Shown: in pieces, positions 62,368 to 64,000 of the stretch
Layout: the number at the start of each line of letters is the position of its first letter
How positions within the stretch are numbered: position 1 is the stretch's first letter
From: JACKAL01 sp964400355
GTDB taxonomy: Bacteria; Bdellovibrionota; Bdellovibrionia; Bdellovibrionales; JAGQZY01
Direction: 5' to 3'
DNA length: 64,000 nt
Assembly (NCBI GenBank): GCA_964400355.1
Contig: CAYNTO010000004.1
Location: forward strand, 107,525-171,524
Program-made: the position numbers and the translations under genes
The notes under the pieces: model-generated
Databases searched by the model: none
The model's input: the letters and a program-made list of their open reading frames with translations, nothing else
Told to the model about the DNA's origin: nothing

Positions 62368-62485
62368 CGGAAATGGCCTCTACTCCTATATTCCCTTCGT
62401 TTTGGTAATTCTGTTCTTAGCGCTGTTCCTCGTACTGAGCGATGTGGCTGCTCCAGTGGCGCCCTTTATCTACTCACTGTTTTAG
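62312..62485 (+). CDS. Small DUF5989-type membrane protein, 57 residues
   Basis: A short gene overlapping the carbamoyltransferase 3' end by 56 bases, preceded by AGAGG. Product: charged N-terminus, one hydrophobic helix (PFVLVILFLALFLVLSD) and the conserved C-terminal VAPFIYSLF, which is the hallmark of the DUF5989 small proteins found next to carbamoyltransferases (SxtK-type). It is likely a membrane partner of that enzyme. Role unknown. The position and C-terminal motif together make it convincing despite its size. Confidence 0.85.
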   Translation: MVSVKLFLKSLHRMISAFSGNGLYSYIPFVLVILFLALFLVLSDVAAPVAPFIYSLF

Positions 62486-62584
62486 ACGGGCCTAGAGATT
62501 TTACATCGAGAGGTTAATCCCTTCGAGTTCCGCTATAAAATAACTTAAGTTGCCTCTTTACTGCAAATTCCATGGAGGCTTCCA

Positions 62585-63649
62585 GTGACCATTCGTTGGG
62601 TATTTACTGTTCTCACTATTTTTTTGGCGACCACCGCTCAGGCCCAAGTCGTTTATGAACAAATGGCGACGGACTTCCAGGCTCTTGAACAAGAAATCCA
62701 GGCTCTCGATGTGAACGAAAACGATTCGGACAAACTGGGATTTCAGGTTGTGCGCAGCAATGCGCGCGTGTTGGCATTTCGACTGCAGGGTGTGCTGCGA
62801 CTACTCACACGGGGCTCGCAGTTTAAGAAGTCACAGAGTGAAACTATTGACGATCTGTTTTCTGAGATAAAGTCGCTTGAAGACGTGATCGGCAAGATGG
62901 ACGAGGCGACAAGCGTTTTAAAAACGGCAAAGAAGCGTCTCGAAGAGGCTATCGAGGACGACAAAAGCAAAAAGAAAATCAACGACCTTCGCGAAAAAGT
63001 AAAAAAACTAGAAGCTAAAGCCCAAGAGCAATCCAAGTACGTGGGCAAGGTCTTTAAAAAATCGGGCTGGCTCAAGGCGGGTGTGGCTAGTGAGCGCACA
63101 TCCGAGCTTCATTTTCTCCAATATTACAGTGGCGACGAAGAGCTCAAAATGATCTCCACATTGATTCTTAGTGAGTACGCCTTTTTCCAAAAGAAAATTC
63201 GCAGCGAACTCATTCCGAAATTTAAAAACGCCAAGTTTAGCCACGATTCCATGGAATACAACTTTCACGAATTCCGCAGGCTGGTGCGCTGGGCGTCGAT
63301 TTATCTGCAGAGCTTACCAAAAGTATTTTCTCTATCACCATACTCCACCGAGGGTTTGAGCAGTGATCGCGTGCAGATTCTCGAAGACTACCGCGATTAC
63401 AAATACGCACAGATCGAGTCTTCTGATTCGCCAATCATTGTAGATCGCTACACGTTCTATCACTTGGCGCATTTTGTGAAACTGGCTGGCGATTCTAAAG
63501 ATGTGGCAGAAAAGCATTTTAAGGCGCTCGAAAATGGCCTCGACAGTGAACTGGACGAGGATCAGTTTAAAAAAGACATGACTGAGATCATGGAAGGTTT
63601 TCTGGACGCCCGAATTCTAGATACTTTGTCTGATAATCTTTCTTTGTAA
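62585..63649 (+). CDS. Secreted coiled-coil protein of unknown function
   Basis: 354 residues from GTG 62585, preceded by TGGAGG. Signal peptide (IRWVFTVLTIFLATTAQAQ), then a long heptad-rich helix (about 85-150: ETIDDLFSEIKSLEDVIGKMDEATSVLKTAKKRLEEAIEDDKSKKKINDLREKVKKLE in shorter segments) and a helical C-terminal domain. No recognised family. Probably periplasmic. The function is unknown. It is separated from the small DUF5989 gene by about 100 bases. Confidence 0.7.
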   Translation: MTIRWVFTVLTIFLATTAQAQVVYEQMATDFQALEQEIQALDVNENDSDKLGFQVVRSNARVLAFRLQGVLRLLTRGSQFKKSQSETIDDLFSEIKSLEDVIGKMDEATSVLKTAKKRLEEAIEDDKSKKKINDLREKVKKLEAKAQEQSKYVGKVFKKSGWLKAGVASERTSELHFLQYYSGDEELKMISTLILSEYAFFQKKIRSELIPKFKNAKFSHDSMEYNFHEFRRLVRWASIYLQSLPKVFSLSPYSTEGLSSDRVQILEDYRDYKYAQIESSDSPIIVDRYTFYHLAHFVKLAGDSKDVAEKHFKALENGLDSELDEDQFKKDMTEIMEGFLDARILDTLSDNLSL

Positions 63650-63699
63650 TTCAAGTATCTACCGCCAGCGCGATCATTCACTGATCGCGTTCCGATCCA

Positions 63700-64000
63700 C
63701 TACGAATCCAGTAAAAAGAATCGAATTGTTTTACGCACTTCATTTTTAAAGTCATCAGGGCTAAAATATTCTGGATCGAGCATGATGTAGCTCTCGACGA
63801 TGCCTAAAATTCCATGAATCAGCAAAAATGATTTTTGCTGAGCCTGAGCGCGCGAAAGCGCAGGGAGTTTCCCCTGCAAATACTCGCTCACCACTTCGGC
63901 CACGCCGACGCGCGCGCGATAGATGGGTTCCAAACGGCCCGACTCGGGAACGAGATAAAAAATCTCACGTAAGAATCCACGGCGCGCCACAAAGTCCATT
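63700..64000 (-). CDS. TetR-type regulator, C-terminal part only
   Basis: The frame runs off the right edge and lacks the DNA-binding domain. The visible ~99 residues (FLREIFYLVPESGRLEPIYRARVGVAEVVSEYLQG, then SFLLIHGILGIVESYIMLDPEYFSPDDFKNEVRKTIRFFLLDS) are helical and match the ligand-binding C-terminal half of TetR regulators. A complete gene would be about 200 residues. Convergent with the coiled-coil gene. Confidence 0.65.
   Translation of the reverse strand, partial: MDFVARRGFLREIFYLVPESGRLEPIYRARVGVAEVVSEYLQGKLPALSRAQAQQKSFLLIHGILGIVESYIMLDPEYFSPDDFKNEVRKTIRFFLLDS

Noticed and set aside
47789..62485. A saxitoxin-like cluster, because amidinotransferase, carbamoyltransferase and a DUF5989 protein occur in one window
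   Set aside because: The genes are in two separate operons over 10 kb apart and no polyketide synthase-like SxtA or other core gene is present; each family is common outside toxin pathways.
1..64000. Possible tRNA, rRNA, tmRNA, SRP or RNase P genes in the intergenic regions
   Set aside because: No cloverleaf with a GGTTCGAATCC-type arm or other family signature was found in any intergenic stretch.
1..64000. CRISPR array
   Set aside because: No regularly spaced direct repeats; the only repeats are the IS ends, the 26-bp palindromes and one 18-bp tandem pair.

Overview
The window is a gene-dense stretch (mostly single-copy housekeeping genes plus many small envelope proteins) from a Gram-negative bacterium: it carries LPS genes (lptG, lpxD), many signal-peptide and lipobox proteins, and a PilZ protein. 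Several traits point to the former Deltaproteobacteria, most likely a Bdellovibrionota-type organism: an EF-G of the spd/mitochondrial EFG1 type, a long topA with three C-terminal YGPYV-type repeats and a Lys/Ala tail, and many secreted orphans. This lineage call is inference; no rRNA or tRNA gene was found. GC looks slightly above 50 % by eye.

Layout. 0-6.4 kb: lptG (5'-truncated), then def-fmt-rpe-hutH-hutU, a tight plus-strand run. 6.6-11.1 kb: secreted orphan, rhomboid protease, RDD/AsmA-like fusion. 11.06-12.02 kb: an IS1-like insertion sequence with 20-bp perfect terminal inverted repeats, set between the stop codons of two convergent genes. 12-25.5 kb: small membrane proteins, lpxD, tex-recQ, a hybrid histidine kinase, three HAD phosphatases and topA. 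25.8-31.2 kb: C-terminal processing protease, both E1 subunits of a 2-oxoacid dehydrogenase, a methyltransferase. 31.2-38.0 kb: secreted orphans, a phospholipase A2-like lipoprotein, pyrE, cutA and fusA with a structured leader. 38.3-47.8 kb: second RecQ-like helicase, aat, radical SAM protein, DUF4142 lipoprotein, EEP nuclease, PLD/cardiolipin synthase, and a TetR-led operon. 47.8-50.9 kb: a three-gene minus-strand cassette (short DegT-like aminotransferase, glycosyltransferase-like protein, glycine-amidinotransferase homologue). 50.9-57.7 kb: slyD-like, PilZ, thiL, DUF885 peptidase, pdxH, DUF2914, HIT. 57.7-64 kb: lytic transglycosylase-like lipoprotein, SGNH-like protein, ferritin-like protein, carbamoyltransferase and a 57-residue DUF5989-type protein, a coiled-coil secreted protein, and the 3' end of a TetR gene.

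Most interesting points: (1) a recurrent promoter geometry in which a -10 box sits only 6-8 nt from the start codon with no Shine-Dalgarno, implying leaderless mRNAs for at least seven or eight unrelated genes; (2) the aminotransferase/glycosyltransferase/amidinotransferase cassette, which looks like a pathway for a guanidinylated envelope sugar or metabolite; (3) the carbamoyltransferase-DUF5989-ferritin-SGNH locus; (4) a perfect 12-bp inverted repeat in the fusA leader; (5) an identical 26-bp palindromic element directly downstream of two unrelated genes; (6) a fold-back hairpin covering the start codons of the transposase.
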